Assembly (NCBI GenBank): GCA_003231035.1
Contig: QIHU01000520.1
Span: 1 to 22,362, forward strand
Direction of reading: 5' to 3'
Source: Acidobacteriota bacterium
GTDB lineage: Bacteria > Acidobacteriota > Thermoanaerobaculia > Multivoradales > SZUA-115
Length of the DNA stretch: 22,362 nt
Of the stretch, positions 1-6,183 are shown piece after piece (the stretch's first letter is position 1; each line of letters begins with the position of its first letter). The notes under the pieces were generated by a model. That model was not told where the DNA came from and ran no database searches. It was given only the letters and a program-made list of their open reading frames with translations. The translations under genes were made by a program, and so were the position numbers.

Positions 1-184
1 CGTCCCAGAAGATGTGGCCGGAGGTCGGCTCCAAGAGGCCGGCAAGGATCCTCATCAAAGTGGTTTTGCCCGATCCGTTGGGGCCCAGCAAGCCGAAAAG
101 GCCCTTCGGAATCTCCAAGTCGATACCCTGCAAAGCCGCTACCGGTCCCGGGTAAACCTTGACCAAGTTCCTAATCTCGAGCAT
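1..184 (-). CDS. ABC transporter ATP-binding protein, N-terminal part (cut by window edge)
   Basis: This is the first 61 codons of an ABC ATPase that runs off the left edge. The translation opens MLEIRNLVKVYPGPVAALQG and contains the Walker A loop GPNGSGKTT at about residues 39-47, followed by LMRILAGLLEPTSG, the usual sequence after Walker A. The lack of any N-terminal extension and the form of the opening strand resemble ATPases of ABC-2-type export systems, but the Q-loop, signature motif and Walker B lie outside the window, so the substrate cannot be told. The ATG at 184-182 is chosen because a purine-rich GGGGAAAGG lies just upstream of it on the minus strand. Its permease partner would be expected to the left of the window. 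Confidence 0.9.
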   Translation of the reverse strand, partial: MLEIRNLVKVYPGPVAALQGIDLEIPKGLFGLLGPNGSGKTTLMRILAGLLEPTSGHIFWD

Positions 185-353
185 TTGGTGCCTTTCCCCT
201 TCGACTTGGCCGATACAGGCGTGTTGTGTGAATGTGAATTCTGGGCCGTCATTGCCACAACGCTGGCTTGGGGTCGACTCTTACAGGGTCAGTGCTCAAA
301 GTGACCATCGATCTTGCCGGTGTCGATGGGGGTCCATGCTGAGGCGAAGAAAT

Positions 354-383
354 TTGACAGAGACAGGTGGAAGGTGGTACAAG
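354..383 (+). promoter_or_regulatory. Candidate sigma70-type promoter for the cysteine-rich protein gene
   Basis: A perfect TTGACA lies at 354-359, with TACAAG (4 of 6 matches to TATAAT) at 378-383 after an 18-bp spacer. It sits in the most AT-rich part of the 185-499 intergenic region, about 115 nt upstream of the ATG at 500. I see no gene in 185-499. The short ORFs there are out of keeping with coding composition and have no recognisable content. Confidence 0.35.
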
Positions 384-499
384 TTTATTTCGATAGTTTA
401 GGTATGATCGTTGATATTCCTGGGACGATGAGCGGCAGCGCCTCTCCACCGCTTCGCGTCGGGCTACTTTCAGTCCGGTGCTAACCAGGAGGATCTGTC

Positions 500-842
500 A
501 TGAAGAAGCTTGCTTGTGGTCTTGGCGAGCGCGGCGGTTGTCGCCCTACTCGAACCGGGCCCAGCCGCCGATGCGGCGGATTGTTTCCGCTGTTTCCCTG
601 GAGGAACCACGGGAGCGGCTTGGGGGTTTGGGTCGACTTGCCAAGCGGCTACCAACGATGCGGTCAACCAAGCACGCAATCAGATCCCGGGCACCTGCGA
701 CCAATGTGGTTCGGAGACGGTGATCAGTCTGGAACCGTGCAACACGTCGTGTACCAACACGGCTACCTGCTATACCCCGTACGGGGAATGGCGCGTGGAC
801 GTGAAGCTCAGGTACAAGTGCAGCGTTGATCTCTGCCAGTAG
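500..842 (+). CDS. Small secreted cysteine-rich protein, apparent 1-nt frameshift after codon 3
   Basis: I do not recognise a family. An ideal ribosome site AGGAGG (487-492) stands 7 nt before ATG 500, which reads Met-Lys-Lys and then enters a frame with no secretion signal. One base out of phase, from 510, the sequence reads a hydrophobic stretch LLVVLASAAVVALLEPG followed by AADAADC and a region with ten cysteines in about 85 residues, ending at TAG 840-842. Removing the single C at 509 would join both parts into a classic signal peptide, MKK plus hydrophobic core plus an AxA-type cleavage site, giving a protein of about 113 aa. The cysteines, many in pairs, suggest a disulfide-stabilised exported protein. 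Either the C at 509 is a sequence error or the gene is really broken; a TTG start at 510 would lack a lysine-rich n-region and sit too far from the ribosome site. Confidence 0.55.
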
Positions 843-1017
843 AGGTGACCACTACGCCCGTCGTCGACTCCACCCTTGCGAAGCAGGGCATTTGCCTGTT
901 GCTCTGACTCCTAAAGAGATGAGAGACACCTAGAGGGGTCCAGGTCATCGAGGGTCGGGACCCTGTCTGGGTTTTAAGGGCTCTTCATCGCTTTCAACCG
1001 CTCGCAAAGGGGTCATC

Positions 1018-2736
1018 ATGTTTCCGCACTTCCTTCGTCGCCCTGCTCAGCTCATCTGCGCCCTCTTTCTCCTGCTCGGGCTTCTCCCAACTTCGGGAGC
1101 TACTCAGCTGGCGCCCGCGCAACCCCAGAACATCAGCATTGTGAACCTGCCTCCCCAAGGCAGCTGGCTCACACCGTGCCAGAACCCGCTGATGGTGGGC
1201 GGGAATCCAACCAAGGCATGCCCCACCGGGCCGCTATGGGCGCAGAGCGGCTTTGCCAACTTGCCGCTCGTAGGGCAGAACGACCGAGTCTTCAAGGCCC
1301 TGCACCTGGCCCTGATCCCGCAACCCGCGGACAAGGCTGGGCTGGTGCTCGGGTTCGACAGTCAGAGCCAGAGCGGCAACTGGTCGCAGCGCTGGGTGAT
1401 CCTCAACCCAGCGACCAACCCGCCGACGGTGCTCTGGAACGACGAGTTCATCATCCCGGATCAAGGAGTCGGCAACCTCTTCTGCTCGGGCCATGCCTGG
1501 ATGCCCGATGGCCGCCTGTTCGTAGCTGGCGGCACCTCGCAGTACGGCAGCCCCTTCGGCGGCGCCAAGCTGGCCTTGGTGTTCGACCCGGCCGATCCCT
1601 CGACCCCCTATGGTAACTGGACGGTCCTGGACCAGGGGCTCGAGGCCAACCGGTGGTACCCGACGGTGAACCGCCTTCCCGACGGCAAGATGATGGTTCT
1701 CGGAGGCACCCACGCTGGCGGTGCTCAAAACAGCTACGAAGTTTATGATCCGATCACCGGCCTCTGGGACACCAGTGGCGGCAGCCAGATTCTTCCTGGG
1801 CCTCTGGGCAGTGCAAGCGTGGGCAACTATCCGCGCCTGCATACGCTGTCGGACGGGTATGCCTTCGTAAGCGGCCCCAAGACCTCGAAGGCCAAGGTCC
1901 GGCACACTTCGCTTCCCGGCTCTTGGATCAACTTGCCCCAGTCGTCCGTGGTCCGTCACGACGGCGCGTCGATCCTCTTTCCGCGCAATTTTGGCAACCA
2001 GGACAAGGTGTGGATTCTCGGCGGCGCCTCAGGGGGTCACTCGAACGTTCACCAGACCGTCGAGTCGGTGCTACCCAAAGGGGCCGGCACCTGGGGGGCT
2101 GCTCCTTCGATGAAGCGCAAGCGGGTCCACCTGAACGCGGTGTTGCTGCCGGACAAATCGGTGTTGGTGGTCGGCGGCAACGACACCGACGCCGCGGGAA
2201 ACCCGATCCTCTGGCGGGATGCTGAGTGGTATTCGAGAAACCAGTGGTTCCAGTTGCTGCCCGGAGACTCGGGTCGCGACTATCACTCTAGCGCCGCCCT
2301 GCTGCCCAACGGCAACGTTCTCTCGGCCGGCGGCGACCGCCGCGATTGGGATTATCAAGTCCTTCGGCCCCCCTATTTCGATCGCAATCGGCGACGGCCG
2401 AAGAACGTCACCTTGAGTTCCAGCCAACTGCACTACCTCTCGGCTGGAGGGGGGCCGTACACCGCCACTTTCAACGCCTTGCCAGACGCGAGATCGATTC
2501 TCCGCGCGGTACTCCTCGCCCCGGCCTCGACCACCCATCACAGCGACATGGGCCAGCGTTTCGTCGATCTGGAAATCCTCAGCAAGAGCGCCAATAGCGT
2601 CACCTTCAACTCGCCCTTCAACAGTTGCCTCAGCCCCAACAGTACCCACTCCTGCGCCACGCCTGGTTACTACATGTTGTTCCTGGTGACGGACCAGGGA
2701 GTGCCCTCTGTAGGCCGATTCGTGCACCTGAAGTAA
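1018..2736 (+). CDS. Secreted galactose-oxidase-like copper radical oxidase (kelch propeller + DUF1929)
   Basis: The 572-aa protein is predicted to be an exported oxidase of the galactose oxidase / glyoxal oxidase group, which oxidises primary alcohols or aldehydes and makes hydrogen peroxide. A signal peptide covers about residues 1-28 (basic start, LICALFLLLGLL core). Kelch-type repeats ending in VAGG, VLGG, ILGG, VVGG and SAGG form the propeller at roughly 150-450, followed by a DUF1929-like Ig domain to the C-terminus. By motif alignment the active site is complete: Cys156 in NLFCSGH (partner of the Tyr-Cys cofactor), Tyr214 in RWYPT, Tyr422-His423 in RDYHSS, and His507 in TTHHSDMGQR. A ribosome site AAAGGGG lies just before ATG 1018. 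It appears monocistronic. The substrate cannot be told from sequence; the family assignment is firm, activity is inferred. Confidence 0.88.
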   Translation: MFPHFLRRPAQLICALFLLLGLLPTSGATQLAPAQPQNISIVNLPPQGSWLTPCQNPLMVGGNPTKACPTGPLWAQSGFANLPLVGQNDRVFKALHLALIPQPADKAGLVLGFDSQSQSGNWSQRWVILNPATNPPTVLWNDEFIIPDQGVGNLFCSGHAWMPDGRLFVAGGTSQYGSPFGGAKLALVFDPADPSTPYGNWTVLDQGLEANRWYPTVNRLPDGKMMVLGGTHAGGAQNSYEVYDPITGLWDTSGGSQILPGPLGSASVGNYPRLHTLSDGYAFVSGPKTSKAKVRHTSLPGSWINLPQSSVVRHDGASILFPRNFGNQDKVWILGGASGGHSNVHQTVESVLPKGAGTWGAAPSMKRKRVHLNAVLLPDKSVLVVGGNDTDAAGNPILWRDAEWYSRNQWFQLLPGDSGRDYHSSAALLPNGNVLSAGGDRRDWDYQVLRPPYFDRNRRRPKNVTLSSSQLHYLSAGGGPYTATFNALPDARSILRAVLLAPASTTHHSDMGQRFVDLEILSKSANSVTFNSPFNSCLSPNSTHSCATPGYYMLFLVTDQGVPSVGRFVHLK

Positions 2737-2742
2737 GGAGCT

Positions 2743-2775
2743 GACACCTCGCGGATTGCTCACCCGCGAGGTGTC
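2743..2775. terminator. Strong 12-bp hairpin downstream of the oxidase gene
   Basis: GACACCTCGCGG (2743-2754) and its perfect reverse complement (2764-2775) enclose a 9-nt loop, 6 nt after the oxidase stop codon. There is no T-tract on either side, so it is not a textbook intrinsic terminator, but its place and stability fit a transcript 3' end or an mRNA-stabilising hairpin. Confidence 0.6.
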
Positions 2776-3167
2776 CACACAGGACAGTAGTGCCCTCCTG
2801 GCGACCATTGCCCCGGTTCTTGACCTTGGTTTTGGGTCGGAATGACTCTTACTTTTGTTCCGATTCCCCGAAGTGACTTCTATGAGTCGGTCGCTCCAGT
2901 CAAGTGGAAATTTCGTCTTTGTACCTTCGTTCTTCTGTACCCAGCAGTGATTCGAGATTCGCAGTAGGCATTGCTCAGACCGGGGGACTGGCTTCTATTC
3001 GCACTCGTTTGGGTCCATTGTCGGACCGGTGCATGTTGAGCATTCGTCCAAAGAAAACTGGGTGCTCCCATCTGGCACGCGGAGTCGATGCTCCAAGTCA
3101 CACTCGGAGTCACCCAAGCTTTGTTCCTCGTCCTGTGGCAATACTGACAAGCTTCTTTGATCTGGTT
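2776..3167. other. Non-coding stretch with less GC-rich composition, possibly the IS110-element 3' flank
   Basis: No gene is recognised here. The two ORFs that cross it (plus 2904-3248, minus 2880-3113) show no domain, no ribosome site and no coding-like composition. The stretch is visibly less GC-rich than its surroundings and abuts the 3' end of the degraded transposase, so it may hold the non-coding end of that element. The segment 2908-2942 contains a loose internal duplication (TTTGTACC then TCTGTACC, each preceded by a TTCGT-like run). No terminal repeat or target duplication was identified. Confidence 0.3.
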
Positions 3168-4011
3168 CTAGGCAGATTTAGGGAAGGGGCGGAACGCTTC
3201 TCCGGTCACCCAGATTCGGTGGAGCACGATGGCGATCTTGCGCGCTAGAGCCACGACAGCTTTGTGTTTGCCCGTTCTTTCGGCGAGTTGTCTGGCCCAC
3301 TGAATCAGTGCCGAATCCTTCTTGGTGTGCAGGGCCGCATGCGCGGCCTGCACCAAGAGCCAGCGCATTTGTTTGTCCCCATCTCGAGTAATGCGTCCGT
3401 GCTTGATCACCCCGCCAGATCCTCGCACTTTGAGCCGCAAGCCGAGACAGGCTCCGACATCTCGGCTTCGTTTTTAAACCGATCCTGGCGGTCCATCCAG
3501 GCGACGTAGGCGACGCTGACCACCGGGCCAACCCCTGGCACACCGCGCAGGCGCACCATCAGTTCATCCGAGCTGGAGAGCTCCTCGAGCTCGCGATCGA
3601 GTACCTCGATCTGATCGGTCAACTGACAAATCGTCTCCATCAGAGGATCAACAGCGTCTCGAAGCTCTGCCGTGATCGCCACTTTGGAGAAGCGACCTAC
3701 AAAGGCGCCGGTTGCACACGAGGGCACTCGAAAACCCTGAGCACGTAGCGTGCCGCGCACTGAGGTGATCAGACGGGCACGGCAGCGCACCAGCTCGCTA
3801 CGGACCCGCAAGCGCGTGCGCATCACTTGGGCATCCTCACTGCGCTGGTAGACACTGCGCAAGAACCCTCCGTCGAATCGGCTCAACCGAGCCAGAATCT
3901 CCGCATCGATTCGGTCGCTCTTGAGAGTGCTTTCGGCGATCAGCTTCACTCGACGGGCATTGACCACTACCACCTTATGCCCCCACCCCCGGAGCAACCG
4001 GTACAGCCAAG
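3168..4011 (-). pseudogene. IS110-family transposase, 5'-truncated and frameshifted
   Basis: The upstream minus-strand frame (to about 3461) reads the end of the DEDD RNase-H-like N-terminal domain, with VVVVNARRVKLIAES then KSDRIDAEILARL, and the central coiled region. It continues into the start of the transposase_20 domain (LRGVPGVGPVVSVAYVAWMD). The remaining part of that domain, GGVIKHGRITRDGDKQMRWL to ALARKIAIVLHRIWVTGE, is in the next frame and stops at 3168-3170. Loss of one base near 3460-3461 (an expected GAGGATGTC reads GAGATGTC) explains the shift. The first 60-70 residues, including the first catalytic aspartate, are missing, and an in-frame TAG stands at 4032-4030. IS110 elements mobilise by a DEDD transposase guided by a bridge RNA; this copy should be inactive. 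It lies next to the cassette array. Confidence 0.85.
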
Positions 4012-4032
4012 AGCCTGAAAGATCTGGCTAAG

Positions 4033-4447
4033 GTCAAGCAAATCAATACCTTGCAGCGCTCCAGCGCGCTCCAGCGCGCTCCAGCGCGCTCCAACCATCC
4101 TCCTCCGCCTATCGGCGTAGGCTCCTGCCAACCCACTCTCCATCCGCTTACCCAACTCCCGCGCGCCAGCCGGAATCCGCCATTCGGGCGAGAAGCCCGA
4201 AAACTCAGGCTCTCCTGGACTCTCAGCCTGCCGCGGAAGCTCCCGTAGGAGTAAGCCTCATCCGACGCCCCCACTCCCCGCTTATCCGACAAGGTTCAGG
4301 CAGTTTGCGCCGCCCTGGTCATTAGGTTAGAATCCATGGAAAATCGCACAGGCAAGGAGCTGCCTGTCCACTGAGAAACCGCGAACAGACTCTCGGCCGT
4401 CGCTGAAGCGCCCGAGAGTTGTAGACGGAGAATCCGGAGAGAAGTCG
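4033..4447. other. Gene-free region between the IS110 remnant and the first gene cassette
   Basis: No gene is recognised. It holds a 10-bp tandem repeat near its left end (4055-4093). It also holds two hairpins: ACAGGCA/TGCCTGT at 4348-4354 and 4361-4367, and ACTCTCGG/CCGAGAGT at 4389-4396 and 4412-4419. A possible promoter has TTGCGC at 4305-4310 and TAGAAT at 4328-4333 with a 17-bp spacer; it points toward the cassette array and could drive cassette 1, whose own leader is only 21 nt long. The stretch 4380-4454 may be a decayed recombination site (AAC at 4384-4386, imperfect CTCTCGG/CCGGAGAG stem, intact R' box GTTGGGC at 4448-4454), but this reading is weak. Confidence 0.35.
4055..4093. repeat. 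10-bp tandem repeat, about 3.5-4 copies
   Basis: The unit CCAGCGCGCT occurs as three perfect consecutive copies at 4061-4090, with a partial copy (AGCGCT) before and CCA after. It lies just outside the truncated 5' end of the transposase remnant. Confidence 0.9.
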
Positions 4448-4469
4448 GTTGGGCGGTCGGGGAGAGTCG

Positions 4470-5318
4470 ATGAAGTGCGAGTTTGAGGAGAAGCAGTTCG
4501 AGCACCCGATGAACTCGGAACTCGCGGCCGATCATCGAGTGTTCTCGCCTGGTCAGGTTCTCGAATGCACCGTCGGCTTCGACGCGGCGATGTTCACACG
4601 ACACCCAGATCTAATGAAGATGTTTCCGTGGGGCTGGTCTGCATCAGTGCGACTTCGACCTCGCCAGTGGATCGATCTGCGCTACATCGATGACGTGTTC
4701 CCGCCGTTTCGTTTCAACCTCTTCGTCCAATACAAGCGTCCTGAGTATCTTCGAACGCGTCGGTCAAAGGAGTGGCACACCTGGAAATCTCCCTACTTTC
4801 GGTACGAGATCACGCCGCACCAGCAAGAGGCCCTGGAGCGCGTGCATGAAAACGTTGGCGACAACGCACTGGTCGTCTACGCGAGCCCTGCCTTTCACAC
4901 TCACACGCGTCTGTGGTCCGCGATCGAATCTCGCAGTTTGGTAAACGAGACGAACTTCGTGGAGATAGTGGCGCTTCGTAACCACACCAGGCTCACCTAC
5001 ACGAGTGCGGGTAGCTATGGCGTCGCATTCTCCGAGCCGGAGGAAATCGAGTTCCTCAGCTTGGGCCGACGGTTGTCGTTGCTCCGCAAGATTAGATACG
5101 AGCGTAGAAACTCGGAGTTCGTCAAGCAGACGTCCGCCAACGTTCACCAAGCGATGATGGACGCAACCCGGGGGTCAGAACATGCAGCGTTGTATCGACG
5201 TGTACTTGAGCGAATGCAGGCCGATTGGAAGTCGCGCGAAGACGAACTCGCGCTGGCGTTCGTGAGGCTCCACGCCTTTGAGTTTGCGACGGGAGCAAGG
5301 TGGTTGGTGGGGGCGTAG
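4470..5318 (+). CDS. Cassette protein of unknown function, PD-(D/E)XK-nuclease-like
   Basis: A 282-aa protein with no signal peptide or membrane segment, so probably cytoplasmic. I recognise no named family. The N-terminal third shows a spacing reminiscent of PD-(D/E)XK nucleases: Glu17 in NSELAAD, Asp38 in VGFDAAM, and Gln87-Tyr-Lys89 in LFVQYKRP at the end of a hydrophobic strand. Similar GFD ... QYK patterns occur, from memory, in uncharacterised proteins near restriction and phage-defence genes; this link is an inference. The middle and C-terminal part (about 105-280) is charged and mostly helical in look. ATG 4470 is preferred over an in-frame GTG-type start at 4449 because GGGGAGAG (4459-4466) sits just before it and because 4449 is the cassette boundary itself. 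The stop lies 8 nt before the attC. No partner gene is present in the cassette. Confidence 0.75.
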   Translation: MKCEFEEKQFEHPMNSELAADHRVFSPGQVLECTVGFDAAMFTRHPDLMKMFPWGWSASVRLRPRQWIDLRYIDDVFPPFRFNLFVQYKRPEYLRTRRSKEWHTWKSPYFRYEITPHQQEALERVHENVGDNALVVYASPAFHTHTRLWSAIESRSLVNETNFVEIVALRNHTRLTYTSAGSYGVAFSEPEEIEFLSLGRRLSLLRKIRYERRNSEFVKQTSANVHQAMMDATRGSEHAALYRRVLERMQADWKSREDELALAFVRLHAFEFATGARWLVGA

Positions 5319-5326
5319 CCGGCGCC

Positions 5327-5388
5327 GCCCAACAAGGCGATGCAGCCGACGACGCTTCGCGTCGCAGCTGATCGGCAAGGCGTGATGC
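5327..5388 (+). other. attC recombination site of cassette 1
   Basis: The R'' box GCCCAAC is at 5327-5333. L'' is GAT-g-CAGC (5339-5346, with G5342 unpaired), pairing with GCTG-ATC (5367-5373). An inner hairpin CGACGC/GCGTCG (5350-5355 and 5359-5364) carries a TTC loop. The R' position is GTGATGC at 5382-5388, where the consensus GTTRRRY would need T instead of G at 5384. Total length is 62 bp, within the usual attC range. The unpaired base in L'' is a known hallmark of attC sites. Confidence 0.75.
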
Positions 5389-5443
5389 GGAATCCTGCGA
5401 TCATTCTTCCGTAGACCTCGTCGAGGCAAGTAGACCGTCGTTG

Positions 5444-5449
5444 TATCAT
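5444..5449 (+). promoter_or_regulatory. Candidate -10 box TATCAT, leaderless start of the toxin-antitoxin operon
   Basis: TATCAT (5 of 6 matches to TATAAT) ends 6 nt before ATG 5456, the spacing expected when transcription starts at the A of the start codon. No convincing -35 box and no ribosome site precede the ATG. Toxin-antitoxin cassettes usually carry their own promoter, which fits. Confidence 0.4.
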
Positions 5450-5455
5450 GAGTCC

Positions 5456-5668
5456 ATGGTAGTCATGACAGGACAAGTGGTTGACGGCAGAATCGTGGTT
5501 CCCGAGGGAGCTCATATCCCTGAGGGGGCTTCGGTAACGGTTCTTGCTCCAGACAATCAAGCGACTTTCGAGCTGGGGCCAGCTGAAGAGGAAGCCATCC
5601 TGGAGGCAATCGGCCAAGCCGATGCCGGCATGTTCGTGGATGGGGATGACCTCCTAGCCCGGCTGTAG
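5456..5668 (+). CDS. Antitoxin of a ParE/RelE-type toxin-antitoxin pair
   Basis: A 70-aa acidic protein. The first half (TGQVVDGRIVVPEGAHIPEG and ASVTVLAP) has the short beta-hairpin layout of small antitoxins whose N-terminus is a swapped or SpoVT/AF2212-like beta fold. The acidic second half (ELGPAEEEAILEAIGQADAG ... DDLLARL) resembles the helix that wraps around ParE-family toxins. It should bind and neutralise the downstream toxin and repress its own promoter. Start choice: ATG 5456 is 6 nt after a -10-like box and would give a leaderless message; ATG 5465 is a second option. An upstream in-frame TTG at 5441 overlaps the promoter and is rejected. The toxin GTG follows after 7 nt. Function is inferred mainly from its neighbour and its length; the family itself is not named with certainty. 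Confidence 0.75.
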   Translation: MVVMTGQVVDGRIVVPEGAHIPEGASVTVLAPDNQATFELGPAEEEAILEAIGQADAGMFVDGDDLLARL

Positions 5669-5675
5669 GATTCCT

Positions 5676-5987
5676 GTGCCGCCATCCTTCCGCATCCAGG
5701 TCGTGCCAAGGGCCGAGGCGGAAATCGTCGAGGCCGTCGAATGGTGGGCCAAGAATCGCACGGCAGCCGGTGACTCCTTCAAAAAGGACCTACACTCGGC
5801 ATTCACGCTCATCCGCAACCATCCTGGCCTCGGTGAGGTCGCTAGAAACGTCCGCCTTCAAGGCGTTCGAAGGGTTCTCCTTGGGCGGGTCAGCTACTAT
5901 CTCTACTACCGATCTGTGCCAGAGAGGGAGACGGTCGAGGTCCTGGCATTGTGGCATACGAGTCGTGGCGCAGGGCCAGGCCTATGA
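5676..5987 (+). CDS. ParE/RelE-superfamily toxin
   Basis: A 103-aa basic protein with the plasmid-stabilisation (ParE/RelE) fold signature. It has an N-terminal strand FRIQVVPRAEAEI, the two-helix region with EWW, then RRVLLGRVSYYLYYRSV and the final VEVLALWHTSRG strand. That last pattern (arginine, aromatic strand, then VEVLALWH) is characteristic. ParE-type members inhibit gyrase and RelE-type members cut mRNA on the ribosome; which one applies cannot be told here, though the ending is more ParE-like. Start is GTG 5676, 7 nt after the antitoxin stop, with AGGA just upstream, so translation is probably coupled. The stop lies 11 nt before the attC, the tight packing usual in gene cassettes. 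Toxin-antitoxin modules are well known to stabilise cassette arrays. Confidence 0.9.
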   Translation: MPPSFRIQVVPRAEAEIVEAVEWWAKNRTAAGDSFKKDLHSAFTLIRNHPGLGEVARNVRLQGVRRVLLGRVSYYLYYRSVPERETVEVLALWHTSRGAGPGL

Positions 5988-5998
5988 GAGGAGATTCC

Positions 5999-6073
5999 GC
6001 ATAACCAGCCGCTGCACTGGACAATACCGCCCGCTTCGCGGCCGGCACTGCCAGTGAGCGCAAGTCGTTGGGC
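5999..6073 (+). other. attC recombination site of cassette 2
   Basis: R'' is GCATAAC at 5999-6005. L'' reads CGCT-g-CACTGG (6010-6020, G6014 unpaired) and pairs perfectly with L' CCAGTG-AGCG (6051-6060). The variable middle part holds CCGC/GCGG. R' is GTTGGGC at 6067-6073, fully matching GTTRRRY. Length is 75 bp. This is the clearest attC in the window. Confidence 0.85.
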
Positions 6074-6107
6074 TGGCGGAAGAACGCGGCGCAGCGGTGG
6101 CGAAAGC

Positions 6108-6135
6108 TTGGAGGCGATGGAGCACGGGTTAGAAT
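6108..6135 (+). promoter_or_regulatory. Candidate promoter of the truncated third cassette gene
   Basis: TTGGAG (6108-6113) and TAGAAT (6130-6135) are separated by 16 bp, and TAGAAT ends 6 nt before ATG 6142, again the spacing of a leaderless start. GGTTAGAAT also occurs at 4325-4333 upstream of cassette 1, in the candidate promoter there. Confidence 0.4.
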
Positions 6136-6141
6136 GAGGCG

Positions 6142-6183
6142 ATGAAGATCCGGATCTACACGGACACCTCAGTCCTGGGCGGC
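6142..6183 (+). pseudogene. Truncated PIN-domain (VapC-like) toxin, first 14 codons only
   Basis: The reading MKIRIYTDTSVLGG matches the first strand and catalytic aspartate (Asp8, in YTDTSVLGG) of PIN-domain ribonucleases such as VapC, where a Cys-Phe-Asp run often follows. After codon 14 the similarity stops and the frame runs into the 3' end of the opposing hydrolase gene. The fragment sits 68 nt downstream of the R' box of attC2, the place where the gene of the next cassette should begin. I therefore read it as a third toxin cassette cut off by a deletion or rearrangement at about 6184. The junction lies beside a GC-rich palindrome CACCCCCGGGGTG (6187-6199), which may equally be the 3' hairpin of the hydrolase transcript. 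The match is short, so the call rests on both motif and position. Confidence 0.6.

Larger units (their letters stand above)
4448..6183 (+). mobile_element. Integron-type gene-cassette array without integrase (two cassettes plus a truncated third)
   Basis: Cassette 1 would run from T4449 to G5382, cassette 2 from T5383 to G6067, and a third starts at T6068 and is cut near 6183. Each boundary has a core box: GTTGGGC at 4448-4454, GTGATGC at 5382-5388 (one change from GTTATGC) and GTTGGGC at 6067-6073. The closing R'' box of cassette 1 (GCCCAAC, 5327-5333) is the exact reverse complement of the box opening that same cassette. The R'' of cassette 2 (GCATAAC, 5999-6005) is the reverse complement of GTTATGC, one base from its own opening box. 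That is expected if each cassette once existed as a circle with a self-matching attC. All genes point the same way and lie 8-12 nt before their attC. No integrase gene is in the window, so this is a CALIN-like cluster here; an integrase may lie elsewhere. Confidence 0.8.

Noticed and set aside
1234..2808. Long minus-strand ORFs (1234-1959 and 2071-2808) opposite the oxidase gene
   Set aside because: They are open only because of high GC in the wobble position of the real gene; no ribosome sites or domains.
4033..4300. Search for another attC or a gene cassette upstream of the array
   Set aside because: An ACCCAAC box occurs near 4144-4165 but without a matching R' or a stem of attC type.
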